Shown: positions 17,601 to 25,655, numbered from the stretch's first letter. The stretch is DNA of 64,000 nt from Candidatus Hadersleviella danica (GCA_016711405.1 JADJSZ010000050.1:5642-69641); one strand, 5' to 3'. Notes: generated from the sequence alone by a model not told the origin. Translations and numbers: made by a program.

Positions 17601-18903
17601 TGTCCACGGGCCAATCAGCGTGACATCGCCTAGGACAAGGTCATAGGTGGCCAAGAAGGCGTTGCGGAGGGTGGTGTTGTTGGGGTCGAAGCCGACGAGG
17701 AGCAGGTATTGGTCGGGGGCGATGCTATGCGCCACGCTAAAGTTGTAATCTACTTCGCCGCGTAGCCGCCAATTGGCAAGGCTTTCGGTGACAACGCCCG
17801 TGTTGTAAAGCTCGATGTATTCGAGGTTGGTGTCGGTTCCTGTGGGGTTGTATTGAATTTCGTTGATGATGACGGGGCCGTAGCAGTAGGGGCTGTTGGG
17901 GGCGCCAAGGGTGAGGGCGCAGAGGCGCACCAAATCGCCTTGGCCATCGGGCACACGGCCGAGGCTGACCCCGTTGGCTGTGGGGCCAAAGGCCACCTCA
18001 TCCACAAAGCGGAGCAGGTTGCCCGCACTGTCTGCCTCTAGCAGGTAAACCGTCTCGCCTGCGGAGGAACTGAGGGCGAAGGGGACGGGATTTTGGGGGC
18101 CACCGCTGTTGAAATCACCCTCGTCGAAGACGAGGAAGCCGCCAGCGGCCAAGTTGGTGGCGTTGGGGATGGTGTATTGGCGATAGTCGTTGCCGCTGTC
18201 GCTGAGAACCCAGTTGCTGAGGTCGAGGGAGCCGCCCGTGGTGTTGAACAGTTCGAGGCTGTCCACTTGGGGCAAGTCGGTGTGGGCGAGCAGTTCGTTG
18301 AAGACGACACGGCCGTCTGGCCCCAACCCCGCCCGGCCGGGGGAGCCGTGGTATTCGCTGGTCGGCCGCCAGTTGTCGCCATCGGCCAAATAAAGGTTTT
18401 TGTCGGCCAGCAAGGTGGTGGGCACGGCCGAGGGGACGCTCAGTTCGTGGCTACTGCCTCGGTCGTTGGTGCGGCCGTCCCATGCCCCATTGTTGTCGTA
18501 GGCAAAGGAGAGGATGGGGGCGTTATCGGCCGCTAAAATGTCTATCGTTTCCCCTTCGTTGGCCAAACTGCCGCTGGCCCACTCTTCGTAGCGAATGCCA
18601 GCGTAGTACCACGGCGAGGTGGGGGTGTCGTAGCGGTATTGGAAGGCATCGAAATCTTGGACGAGGACGAGGTATTCGCCGGGGTCGAGATGCCCCACGC
18701 CGAAGGTGTGGCTGATGGCGGTGCGGATTTGCACGCCTGTCAGGTCTAGGCGGGTCGAGCCGATGTTGGTCAGTTCGAGAAACTCAAAGTCGTCGCTTCC
18801 TTCGGGGTCGTAGTGGATTTCGGAGATGACCAGATTGGTGAAATCGGCCGCTGGGCTGGCCTGATAATACGCTTTGCCAATCGCGCTCCAGCGGCGTTGG
18901 GGG
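14628..18903 (-). CDS. C-terminal part of CotH/lamin-tail/Calx-beta giant surface protein (after a frameshift)
   Basis: This is the downstream frame of a gene starting at 21297; removing one base of the G5/C5 run at 18899-18903 joins the two into about 2222 residues. The frame is open back to 19094, but the extra N-terminal part is Pro/Ser-rich noise. In order it encodes three lamin-tail-type beta domains (NLVISEIHYDPEGSDDFEF; RVVFNELLAHTDLPQVDSL; VIINEIQYNPTGTDTNLEY) and eight Calx-beta repeats, with cores like VDFATADGTATAGADYTPIS. The C-terminus is YAIFLPLIVSKSAEC, a YLPLI-like tail. Calx-beta domains are Ca-binding adhesion modules. The product is presumably secreted and surface-bound. 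Repeat units differ, so recombination collapse is not suspected. Confidence 0.85.
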
Positions 18904-21297
18904 TTGGGTGGGGTCGTAGGTGCGGGCGTAGACCCATGTGGATTGGGTGAGGGCGGCGGGGCCACTGTAGGCGATGGCGTTGAGGGAGAGTGCGCCGCCG
19001 GGCAGGCGGGGGTCGGAGCCATCGAGGGTGTAGTAGAGGGTGGAGCCACCGGGGGCGGAGGGGGCGGGGGTGATAACGGCCGTGGTTCCCGCAATGTTGA
19101 CCGTCGGTGGGTGCAAATTCAGGTGGGTGTCGTCCATCCACACCATGCGCCGATTGAGCCACCACTTGAAAAAGTCTACCTCGCGCTGGTAGGTGTTGAT
19201 GGTGAGGCCATAGGCGGCACTGCAAACTGTGGGATTGCTGTTGCGGGGGCCGTAATCGTTGCTGGCGGGTGTATCCCAGCGGGCAATTTCGCGGGTATAG
19301 GCTTCGGCCGAGACTTGGGCGGCCAAGCCATCTACCAAAGGGTTCATGTAGGCGGTGTTGAAGGGGCCGTTGAGCCGTAGGTCGTACCACCTATCGGCAA
19401 AGCGCACGTAGAAATCCACGTCTTCGAGCAGTTGTTCCCAGTAGTTGAATAGTGTCCCATTATCCCCAGCGGGATTGAAGGTGGGGACGTAGTTAATCAT
19501 CCCACAGGGGTCAATATCACGGCCGTCGGTAGACCCCATCGTGCGGTCATAGTCCCACGCAATATCGTTGTAGAGTTTGCCATAGCGGGGCTTGCTGAAG
19601 AAGTGGCTCAGGCGCAACGCATCGGGGTCTTTCACAAAGACATCGAGCAGGTAGCCATCAATCCACGAATCCACATCAATGTATTTGGGGTAGCCATTGA
19701 CGGGGTCAAGGGCAGTTGGCCCTGTCATCACCCCCGCAAACTCGGTCATGTAATTGACGAAGTAATCGCGCTGGGGAATGGTGAGGACATCAGCCTTGGG
19801 ATAGGTGATGTTGATCCAACTGCTACTGCCGCCATTTTCATTGCCGGGGTAATTGTTGTAGCCAGCCAAGCGGAAGGCGTACTCGTTGAAGTCGGAGCGG
19901 TCAATTGTCCAGATATAGCCGCCTGTAATTTCGGGGGCGGCGTTGTCGGTGGTTTCCAAACCTTGCACGTCTACCCGGTCTTCGCCCCGCTTCATATTTT
20001 CCATCAGCACATAAATGCCATCGTAATCGCTGGCATCTACGAGGGTGGTGTTGCTGTTGGCGTTGTCGTTGAGGTAAAGCTCCACAAACTGAGTGCGTGC
20101 GCCGTACATGCCCATGTCTTTGGCCAATTGATGGGCAAAACTGTTGGAAATCATGTTGCGGTCGAAACGGCCGGGGGCATACAAAATCCAGTCCGATTCG
20201 GTGGGCATTCCGAGCAAGCTGGCTTCAATTTCTTGGGTGGTGTAATCGTTCCATAAATCAAACGAGTATTGTTTTTTGGCGAACCCACCCGAGCTACTGC
20301 CTCGGATTCTCATGCCCGCAAAGCCCGCGTATTCGGGCAAATCTATAATTTGGGCGCGGTCGGTGATGGGGCCATTGCCCACGGGGATGATGACGGCCAC
20401 AACTTGGCTGGGGGTTGTGCCCGTGCCCATGTTCACCCCAAATGATTCGACGACGACGAGGGGCACATTGGAACTGGTGGTGGCGATGGCGTTATCTAGC
20501 CGAATGTAGATGGCATAGCTGGTGGGGCCGAGCAAACTGCCGCCGCGCACAACGCGGGCGCGGAGGCGGGTGCGGTTGGTGATGTTGATGGGGCCTGTGT
20601 AGAGGGTGGACGCGGCCGTGGGTTCGCTCCCATTGGTGGTGTAGCGAATGACATCGCCGGGGGCGAGGTAGACGGCCGATAGTTCCACATTGAACGCAGC
20701 CGTAAACACCCCCGAGGGGACAGAGATGGTGACGAGGGGCACGGCCGTGTCATTGGTCGCGCCCGGTGTGGGCACAGAGAGAAAGCCCCGCGTGCCCGTG
20801 AAGACCACCCCATAGGCCACATCAGCCCCCAGTGCGGGGAAACTGGGTGCATATTCGTCTATCACCGTGGTGCCATTGGGCAAGCGCAAGCCGAGATATT
20901 CCCCCCCCGCGCTGAGGGCGAAATTGGTGTGCAGTTCGCTCCCCGCCACGGCCCTGTTTTTGCTGGAGGCGAAGATGACCAAGTAGCTGTTGGGGTTGAG
21001 GGTGACGGCCGGCAGTTGCCATTTGGTGGGCACGGCCGCGTTATCGGTCAGATACCACCCATTCAGGTTGACAGGGTCTGCCCTGCTGTTGTAAAGCTCC
21101 ACCCAGTCGGAATAGTCCCCATCCTCATCTTGGAGGGTACTGCTGTTGCTGGCCATGATTTCGTTGATGCGAATATCGGTATCGGCCGCGTAGGCGGTGG
21201 GCACGGCCGGGGCTTGGCCAACGGCCAGCCACAGCCCAGCGATGAGCAACGCGGCAAGAAGAAAGGGGAAAAGGCGGGGGAGCTTTGAGCGTGTCAT
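18784..21297 (-). CDS. N-terminal part of CotH-kinase/lamin-tail giant surface protein (frameshifted)
   Basis: The 837-residue frame starts with a signal peptide (LFPFLLAALLIAGLWLAVG, cleavage near AYAA-D). Next come a lamin-tail domain (about 42-160, IRINEIMASNSST and SDWVELYN), a chitobiase-type beta domain (about 190-290, RYTTNGSEPT), and a CotH kinase domain (about 300-640). The last carries GMRIRGSSSGGFAKKQYSFDLW, DYDGIYVLMENMKRGEDRV (shown in parts in similar kinases) and the catalytic-type AWDYDRTMGS. CotH kinases phosphorylate partner proteins; in spores CotH modifies coat proteins. A second chitobiase-type segment (YYTLDGSDPR) runs into the frameshift at 18899-18903, after which the last 35 residues are out of frame. 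Signal sequence and architecture indicate an exported protein. Confidence 0.87.
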   Translation of the reverse strand: MTRSKLPRLFPFLLAALLIAGLWLAVGQAPAVPTAYAADTDIRINEIMASNSSTLQDEDGDYSDWVELYNSRADPVNLNGWYLTDNAAVPTKWQLPAVTLNPNSYLVIFASSKNRAVAGSELHTNFALSAGGEYLGLRLPNGTTVIDEYAPSFPALGADVAYGVVFTGTRGFLSVPTPGATNDTAVPLVTISVPSGVFTAAFNVELSAVYLAPGDVIRYTTNGSEPTAASTLYTGPINITNRTRLRARVVRGGSLLGPTSYAIYIRLDNAIATTSSNVPLVVVESFGVNMGTGTTPSQVVAVIIPVGNGPITDRAQIIDLPEYAGFAGMRIRGSSSGGFAKKQYSFDLWNDYTTQEIEASLLGMPTESDWILYAPGRFDRNMISNSFAHQLAKDMGMYGARTQFVELYLNDNANSNTTLVDASDYDGIYVLMENMKRGEDRVDVQGLETTDNAAPEITGGYIWTIDRSDFNEYAFRLAGYNNYPGNENGGSSSWINITYPKADVLTIPQRDYFVNYMTEFAGVMTGPTALDPVNGYPKYIDVDSWIDGYLLDVFVKDPDALRLSHFFSKPRYGKLYNDIAWDYDRTMGSTDGRDIDPCGMINYVPTFNPAGDNGTLFNYWEQLLEDVDFYVRFADRWYDLRLNGPFNTAYMNPLVDGLAAQVSAEAYTREIARWDTPASNDYGPRNSNPTVCSAAYGLTINTYQREVDFFKWWLNRRMVWMDDTHLNLHPPTVNIAGTTAVITPAPSAPGGSTLYYTLDGSDPRLPGGALSLNAIAYSGPAALTQSTWVYARTYDPTQPPTPLERDWQSVLSGQPSGRFHQSGHLRNPLRPRRKRRL

Positions 21298-21392
21298 GGG
21301 GTTTGGGGGGGGAGGTAAAAAAAGGCGGCCGTAGGTGGCCGCCAGATGAACTATATTCTAGTCCAAACAGCTTACGGGTGGGCTTGCCAAGG

Positions 21393-21434
21393 GGCAATGA
21401 TCAATGAGTAATGAACAATGAGCAATTAGCAATG
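21393..21434. repeat. One-armed CAATGA(T/G) tract
   Basis: Six degenerate copies of CAATGAN or CAATTAGN (GGCAATGATCAATGAGTAAT onward) with no opposing arm. Confidence 0.65.
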
Positions 21435-21458
21435 TCGTGTAATTGTTGTGCCGCACGG

Positions 21459-21712
21459 TCATTGCGGCGGATGGATCATTGCGCCGCATGGATCGGTCGT
21501 TGCGCCGCATGGATGAGTCATTGCGCCGCATGGATCAGTCATTGCGCCGCATGGATTAGTCGTTGCGCCGCATGGATGGGTCATTGCGCCGCATGGATGG
21601 GTCATTGCGCCGCATGGATGGGTCATTGCGCCGCACGGATGGGTCGTTGCGCCGCACGGGTGGGTCGTTGCGCCGCACGGATTGCCGGGGGGGATTGCGC
21701 CGCATGGATTGA
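21459..21712. repeat. 21-bp tandem minisatellite
   Basis: About twelve copies of the unit CATTGCGCCGCATGGATGGGT run head to tail. Differences are mostly transitions (CAT/CGT, ATGG/ACGG, ATGGGT/ATCAGT/ATGAGT). The 3' end degenerates with an insertion (CCGGGGGG) and a last copy ending near 21712. It lies 75 bases upstream of fmt. Confidence 0.9.
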
Positions 21713-21751
21713 ATCCCTCCGCTCCCTCTCCCCCCTGCTCCCCCCCCCCCT

Positions 21752-21788
21752 TTGGCCACAACCCCTGCCCATGCTAAAATCGGCCGTA
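21752..21788 (+). promoter_or_regulatory. fmt promoter, predicted leaderless
   Basis: TTGGCC at 21752-21757, a 17-base spacer and TGCTAAAAT with -10 hexamer 21775-21780 end seven bases before the fmt ATG, so transcription should begin at or next to the start codon. Confidence 0.7.
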
Positions 21789-22729
21789 TGAAACGAATTA
21801 TCTTCATGGGAACCCCCGAATTCGCCGTCCCCAGCTTGCAAGCACTCATCGCCACAGGGCAAGTCGTGGGGGTGGTTACTCAGCCCGACCGCCCCGCAGG
21901 GCGGGGGCAACAGCTCACGCCGCCCCCTGTCAAAGTCGCGGCCGAGGCGGCCGGCTTGCCCATCTACCAACCCAAATCGTTGCGCAAAGAAGAAGCGGCC
22001 GAACCCCTGCGCCAATGGCAACCCGATTTAATTGTCGTGGCCGCCTTTGGGCAGATTTTGCGGTCGCACGTCCTCGAACTGCCCCCCCTCGGCTGTGTCA
22101 ACGTCCATGCCTCCCTGCTCCCCCGCTGGCGCGGCGCGTCGCCCATCCAACACGCCATCTTGGCGGGTGATGCGGTGACAGGCGTGACCCTGATGCAGAT
22201 GGAAGCGGGGCTGGACACAGGGCCGATGCTGGCCGTGGCGGAGGAGCAGGTTTTGGAAACGGACACGGCCGCAACCCTGCACGACAAGCTGGCCGTGCTA
22301 GGTGGCCAACTCTTGGCCGCCAGATTAGATGATTTGCTGGCGGGGCGGCTGACGGCCGTGCCCCAAGATGACAGCCTCTCCACCTATGCCCCCATGATTG
22401 GCAAAGAGGCGGGTTTGCTCAACTGGGGCGAGACGGCCGAGCAACTCGGCCGCCGCGTGCGGGCCATGACCCCGTGGCCGGGCGCGTTCACCTATTGGGA
22501 GGGGCAACCGCTGAAAATTTTGGCCGCCGAACCAGTGCCCGGAGCCACGCTCCCACCGGGGGAAGTGGGGGTTTTAAGAGATGGCACGGCCGTGGTGGGC
22601 ACGGCCGAGGGCGGACTCGCCCTGCACACCATCCAATTGCCCGGCAAACGGCCGCTGGCCTCGGCCGAATTCATTCGCGGCCGTGCCAACTTTGCAAATG
22701 CGGAATTGGGAATGCGGAATGCGGAATGA
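21788..22729 (+). CDS. fmt: Methionyl-tRNA formyltransferase
   Basis: A 313-residue enzyme that formylates Met-tRNA(fMet) with 10-formyl-tetrahydrofolate for translation initiation. It starts MKRIIFMGTPEFAVPSLQAL; an in-frame ATG at 21752 lies in the promoter and is rejected. The formyl-transfer core shows VVTQPDRPAGRGQ, the folate/catalytic loop NVHASLLPRWRGASPIQ (Asn and His are catalytic) and GVTLMQMEAGLDTGP. The C-terminal OB-fold tRNA-binding domain covers about 205-305. The last ten residues (NAELGMRNAE) and the stop codon are encoded by a GGAATGCGGAATGCGGAAT tract, so the protein has a repeat-derived tail. No def gene is adjacent. Confidence 0.94.
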   Translation: MKRIIFMGTPEFAVPSLQALIATGQVVGVVTQPDRPAGRGQQLTPPPVKVAAEAAGLPIYQPKSLRKEEAAEPLRQWQPDLIVVAAFGQILRSHVLELPPLGCVNVHASLLPRWRGASPIQHAILAGDAVTGVTLMQMEAGLDTGPMLAVAEEQVLETDTAATLHDKLAVLGGQLLAARLDDLLAGRLTAVPQDDSLSTYAPMIGKEAGLLNWGETAEQLGRRVRAMTPWPGAFTYWEGQPLKILAAEPVPGATLPPGEVGVLRDGTAVVGTAEGGLALHTIQLPGKRPLASAEFIRGRANFANAELGMRNAE

Positions 22730-22783
22730 AGCTGACTAGCTGACAGGCTGACCAGCTGACCGACTGACAGACTGAGAGACTAC
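22698..22783. repeat. Two abutting one-armed tracts between fmt and panE
   Basis: Positions 22698-22728 are GCGGAAT(TG)-type copies that overlap the fmt stop. Positions 22731-22783 are CTGAC-word copies (GCTGACTAGCTGACAGGCTG, then GACTGACAGACTGAGAGACT), the last of which provides a GAGAG site before the panE start. Relatives are at 47571 and at 54691, 55210 and 63790. Confidence 0.8.
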
Positions 22784-22785
22784 CT

Positions 22786-23841
22786 ATGAAGTTCCTAATC
22801 TATGGCGCAGGGGCGGTGGGGCAATACATGGCGGGCCTGCTCGGGCAGGCAGGGCATGAAGTGGTGCTGGTTAGCCGACGGGACTCGGAGCGGCTGAACC
22901 AGCGCGGGGTGATGGTTCAGCGGGATGGCGGGGGGACGTTGCGGGCAAAGGTCACGGCCGTGAGCACCCTGCGCCAAGCCCTCTTGCTGGGCGAAGAAGC
23001 CCCCTACCACTACCTCTTGCTGGCCATGAAGGCGTATGACGTGCCCGATGCCCTCAACGAAATGATCGCCTACATGACCGAGGCTCCCATCCCCATGATA
23101 CCCCTGCAAAATGGGGTGGGGGTGGAGGAAAAGCTGGCCGAGCATTACCCGCCCGCCCTCATCTACCCCGCCTCGCTCACCGTGCCTGTGCGGATAGATG
23201 CCAGTTACAACGTGGTGGAGGAGCATGGCGGCCGTGGCTTGGCCATTAGCCACATGGACGGCAAGAAAGTGCCCGCCCCCTTGGTCAAAGCGCTGGGGGA
23301 GACGGGGCTGGAGACGGCCGTGGTCAACAATTGGCAAGCGATGAAGTGGTCGAAGCTGTACATGAATGTGTTGGGCAACGCCACGGCCGCGATTCTCAAT
23401 CGGCCGCCCGCCAAACTGTACCAATACAACGCCCTCTATGCCCTCGAAGCGCGGATGCTCAAAGAGGTGGAGCGGGTGATGGCGGCCAAAAAGCTCTCCC
23501 TTGTCAACTTGCCCGGTGCGCCCGCCCGTCGGTTGGCCTTTGGCATTAACCGCCTGCCCGCTGGGCTGATGAAGTGGGTTTTGGGGCGGCGTTTGGGAAG
23601 CGGCCGTGGCGATAAGCTCCCCTCGTTCCACGCCGATTTGCTGGCGGGCAAGCCCAAAAACGAAGTGACGAGCCACAATGGGGCGGTGCTGGTGGCGGGG
23701 CAGGAGCTAGGTATCCCCACGCCTATCAATGCCGCCCTGACCGATATTTTGCTCCAAATTGTGGAGAAAGAGCTGGATTGGGCGGTCTATGATGGCAAGC
23801 CGAAGGAGTTTTTGGTGGCCGTGAAGAGCCATAAGCTGTAA
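22786..23841 (+). CDS. panE: 2-dehydropantoate 2-reductase (ketopantoate reductase)
   Basis: A 351-residue NADPH-dependent enzyme of pantothenate/CoA biosynthesis, reducing ketopantoate to pantoate. The Rossmann motif GAGAVGQYMAG is at residues 7-17. The ApbA family segments LLAMKAYDV (with Lys), PLQNGVGVEEKL, and KWSKLYMNVLGN (catalytic Lys and Asn) are present. The C-terminal helical domain has PSFHADLLAGKPKNEV and GIPTPIN, matching the family's SM.QD...G...EI segment. It is longer than E. coli PanE (303), with extra sequence around residues 220-265. A GAGAGACT repeat word ahead of the ATG may serve as ribosome-binding site. Substrate preference among ketopantoate-reductase homologues is not certain. 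Confidence 0.88.
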   Translation: MKFLIYGAGAVGQYMAGLLGQAGHEVVLVSRRDSERLNQRGVMVQRDGGGTLRAKVTAVSTLRQALLLGEEAPYHYLLLAMKAYDVPDALNEMIAYMTEAPIPMIPLQNGVGVEEKLAEHYPPALIYPASLTVPVRIDASYNVVEEHGGRGLAISHMDGKKVPAPLVKALGETGLETAVVNNWQAMKWSKLYMNVLGNATAAILNRPPAKLYQYNALYALEARMLKEVERVMAAKKLSLVNLPGAPARRLAFGINRLPAGLMKWVLGRRLGSGRGDKLPSFHADLLAGKPKNEVTSHNGAVLVAGQELGIPTPINAALTDILLQIVEKELDWAVYDGKPKEFLVAVKSHKL

Positions 23842-24303
23842 AGCCATAAGCCGTAAGTGTAGGGGGGGTGTTGGGAGGGGGGGGGGCCCGCCCCCCCCCC
23901 CGCCCCCCCCCCCGGGGCCGGGGGGGCCCCGGGGGGGCGGGGGGGGGAGGGGCGGGGGGGGGCCGGGCGCCCCCCCCGCCCCCCCCCGGGGGCGGGGTTC
24001 TGGCGGGGGGGGGAAGGGGGGGGGGCCGCCGGGCGGGCGCGCCGCGGGGCGGCCGGCGCCGGCCGCGCGGGCCGGGGGCGGGCCGCCCCCGGGGCCGGGC
24101 CGCGGGCCCGGGGGCCCGGGGGGCCGCGGCGGCGGGGCCCGGGCGGGGGGGCCCCCCGGGCCGCCCGCCGGGCCCCCGCGGCCCCCCGGGGGGGGGAACC
24201 GGGGGAGCCGGAGGGGGCGGCCCCCGGGGGGGGAAGAGGGGTGCCCGGCGGGGGGGGGGGGCGGGCCGAGAGTTAGCTTACAGCTTACGGCTTACGGCTC
24301 CTA
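23829..24303. other. G/C-only low-complexity block inside a hairpin repeat
   Basis: AGCCATAAGCTGTAAAGCCA and TAAGCCGTAAG (23829-23862) face AGCTTACAGCTTACGGCTTA (24274-24295), forming a hairpin. The roughly 400 bases between are almost solely runs of G and C with no balanced composition or codon structure. They look like failed base calling at a hard hairpin, though a real G-quadruplex-rich tract cannot be excluded. The panE stop codon lies in the left arm and the MFS stop in the right arm. Confidence 0.7.
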
Positions 24304-24896
24304 AACATCGTTCCCCAAGCCAAAGCCATGCAGATAGCGCCGAAGGCGAACAGCCAGCGGTAATTGTCGGAGAGCACATCCACCACAATGCCGCCGAGGG
24401 TGGGGCCAAGCACGGCCGCTGACTGAGACGAAAAATAGTACAACCCCGTCAAAGCCCCCACTTCCCGCGCTCCGCCCAAATCGTACACCAGCGGCAAGCT
24501 GTTCACATTGACCAACGCCCAGAAGATGCCGCCCAGCACCAGTATGGCGATAAACGCGGCCGTGCCGTTGATGATAAAGTAGCCCAGCCCAAAGACGAGA
24601 GCCAGCCCCACCAACCCCCAGCGGATGATGAGCGGACGGCCGTACTTCGCCCCCAATATCCCCGCTGGCGCGGCGCAGGCGATAAACGACAGGGTAATCG
24701 AAGCGGCATAAATCGAGGCGGTGCCGGGGGAGATGCCCAAAGTGAACACCGCAAACGAGGACAAACCCGCTTCCAACGCATTGAACCCCATAAACCAAAA
24801 CAAAATGCTGACCAAGAGCAGGATGAGCCGCTTGTCGGGGTTGGCCACAGGTGGCGAAGCACGGCCGTTAAGCCCGCCCCTCCTCGCTTGGTTCAT
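24285..24896 (-). CDS. MFS transporter, C-terminal half (after a frameshift)
   Basis: This frame holds the last six membrane helices of a major-facilitator protein, from ILLLVSILFWFMGFNALE to GAICMALAWGTMF. It overlaps the end of the upstream half (24868-25545) by 29 bases. Removing one base from the C4/G4 run at 24877-24880 joins both into about 419 residues, the usual size of the superfamily. The ATG at 24896 may therefore be fortuitous. The last codons lie in the hairpin repeat beside the G/C block. Confidence 0.78.
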   Translation of the reverse strand: MNQARRGGLNGRASPPVANPDKRLILLLVSILFWFMGFNALEAGLSSFAVFTLGISPGTASIYAASITLSFIACAAPAGILGAKYGRPLIIRWGLVGLALVFGLGYFIINGTAAFIAILVLGGIFWALVNVNSLPLVYDLGGAREVGALTGLYYFSSQSAAVLGPTLGGIVVDVLSDNYRWLFAFGAICMALAWGTMFRSRKP

Positions 24897-25545
24897 CGGT
24901 CGCCCGTTGCGCTGGCTCGGTCACGCCCCACAAAGCGGCCGCCATGGCCGCCACCAGCAAAATGCCGCCGCCGATAAAGGGCGCGGAACGGCCGAACTGA
25001 TTGAACAAAATGCCGCCGCCCAAAAAGGCGAGCAAACCACCTACCCCACCCATCAAGTTAATCATCCCGTTGGCTTGGCTCCGCTCTTCGGCGGGGTATA
25101 AATCCCCCAGCCACGCCACGGTGGGGGAGCGGAAGATGGCCATGCCAAAGTTGGTAATGAGGATGAAGGCGGCGAGAGCCACGGCCGTTTGGGCAAACGG
25201 CAACAGCAAGAACCCCACCAGTGCAATGGGCAAGCCGAGCAAAATATACCCCTTGCGCCGCCCAAAGCGGTTCCATGTGCGGTCACTCCGCGCCCCAATC
25301 CACGGCTGAACAAACACATTGAGCAGGTTGTCCCATGTCATAATAAACAGGGCCAACGACGGAGCCAACCCGAAGCCAACTATTTTGGGAATTTCAGACC
25401 CCGAGGCCAGCAGTTGCGCCTCAAATTGGGGGTTGCCCGCCTGCAAAAAGAGGGGCACATACTGGTTGAAAATCGGCCAAATGATGCTAATGCCCAAAAA
25501 GCCAAACCCAACAATCGCTGTTTTGCCATATGGAAAGCGTTTCAT
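24868..25545 (-). CDS. MFS transporter, N-terminal half (frameshifted)
   Basis: The 225-residue frame contains six membrane helices and the loop between helices 2 and 3 (VQPWIGARSDRTWNRFGRRKG), a form of the MFS G-x3-D-R-x-G-R-R signature close to the sugar:proton/GPH-like (SLC45, maltose/sucrose) group. A second segment, AWLGDLYPAEERSQANG, follows helix 4. It ends in the central cytoplasmic loop (PAQRATDEPSEEGRA), exactly where 12-helix carriers join their halves, which argues for a broken single gene. The substrate is unknown; a sugar is a guess from the loop motif. It starts directly beside a repeat tract. Confidence 0.8.
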   Translation of the reverse strand: MKRFPYGKTAIVGFGFLGISIIWPIFNQYVPLFLQAGNPQFEAQLLASGSEIPKIVGFGLAPSLALFIMTWDNLLNVFVQPWIGARSDRTWNRFGRRKGYILLGLPIALVGFLLLPFAQTAVALAAFILITNFGMAIFRSPTVAWLGDLYPAEERSQANGMINLMGGVGGLLAFLGGGILFNQFGRSAPFIGGGILLVAAMAAALWGVTEPAQRATDEPSEEGRA

Positions 25546-25546
25546 A

Positions 25547-25655
25547 GTCGTTACTCGTTATTGGTTACTCGTTATTGGTGTAGTGGTCTACTGGTGTATT
25601 GGTGTAATGGTGTACTTTATTCCGCATTCCCCATTCCGCATTCCGCAATCTCCTC
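25547..25655. repeat. Three abutting word tracts upstream of the MFS gene
   Basis: In order: GTCGTTACTCGTTATTGG with GTTACTCGTTATTGG (TAACCAATAACG words), TGTAGTGGTCTACTGGTG with TATTGGTGTAATGG (TACACCAATACACC words), and TATTCCGCATTCCCCATTCC with GCATTCCGCA (GCGGAAT words). None has its own opposing arm here. Confidence 0.8.

Larger units (their letters stand above)
21298..21787. other. Repeat-filled spacer before fmt
   Basis: Between the divergent giant gene and fmt lie an unstructured stretch, a one-armed CAATGA tract (21393-21434), a 21-bp minisatellite (about 21459-21712), a C-rich run (21741-21750) and the fmt promoter. Open frames across the minisatellite on both strands are a by-product of its 21-base period. 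Confidence 0.7.

Noticed and set aside
14835..18536. Several long plus-strand frames opposite the Calx-beta region
   Set aside because: They are antisense shadows of a GC-rich repeat protein; residue composition is typical of opposite-strand translation and there are no start signals.
21459..21712. Possible CRISPR array
   Set aside because: The units are contiguous 21-mers with no unique spacers and no cas gene is nearby.
21411..21791. Long open frames on both strands with heptad repeats (CAAWMGH / HPCGAMT)
   Set aside because: They result from a 21-base tandem repeat that has no stop codons in several frames; no ribosome-binding site, no homologous domain, and the frame runs into the fmt promoter.
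23868..24422. Gly/Pro/Arg-rich open frame of 184 residues
   Set aside because: It lies in the G/C-only block, which has no codon structure and is probably artefactual.
24868..24896. Overlapping half-transporters as a natural two-gene MFS system
   Set aside because: Removing one base in a homopolymer yields a standard 419-residue carrier, and several neighbouring genes have the same kind of break.
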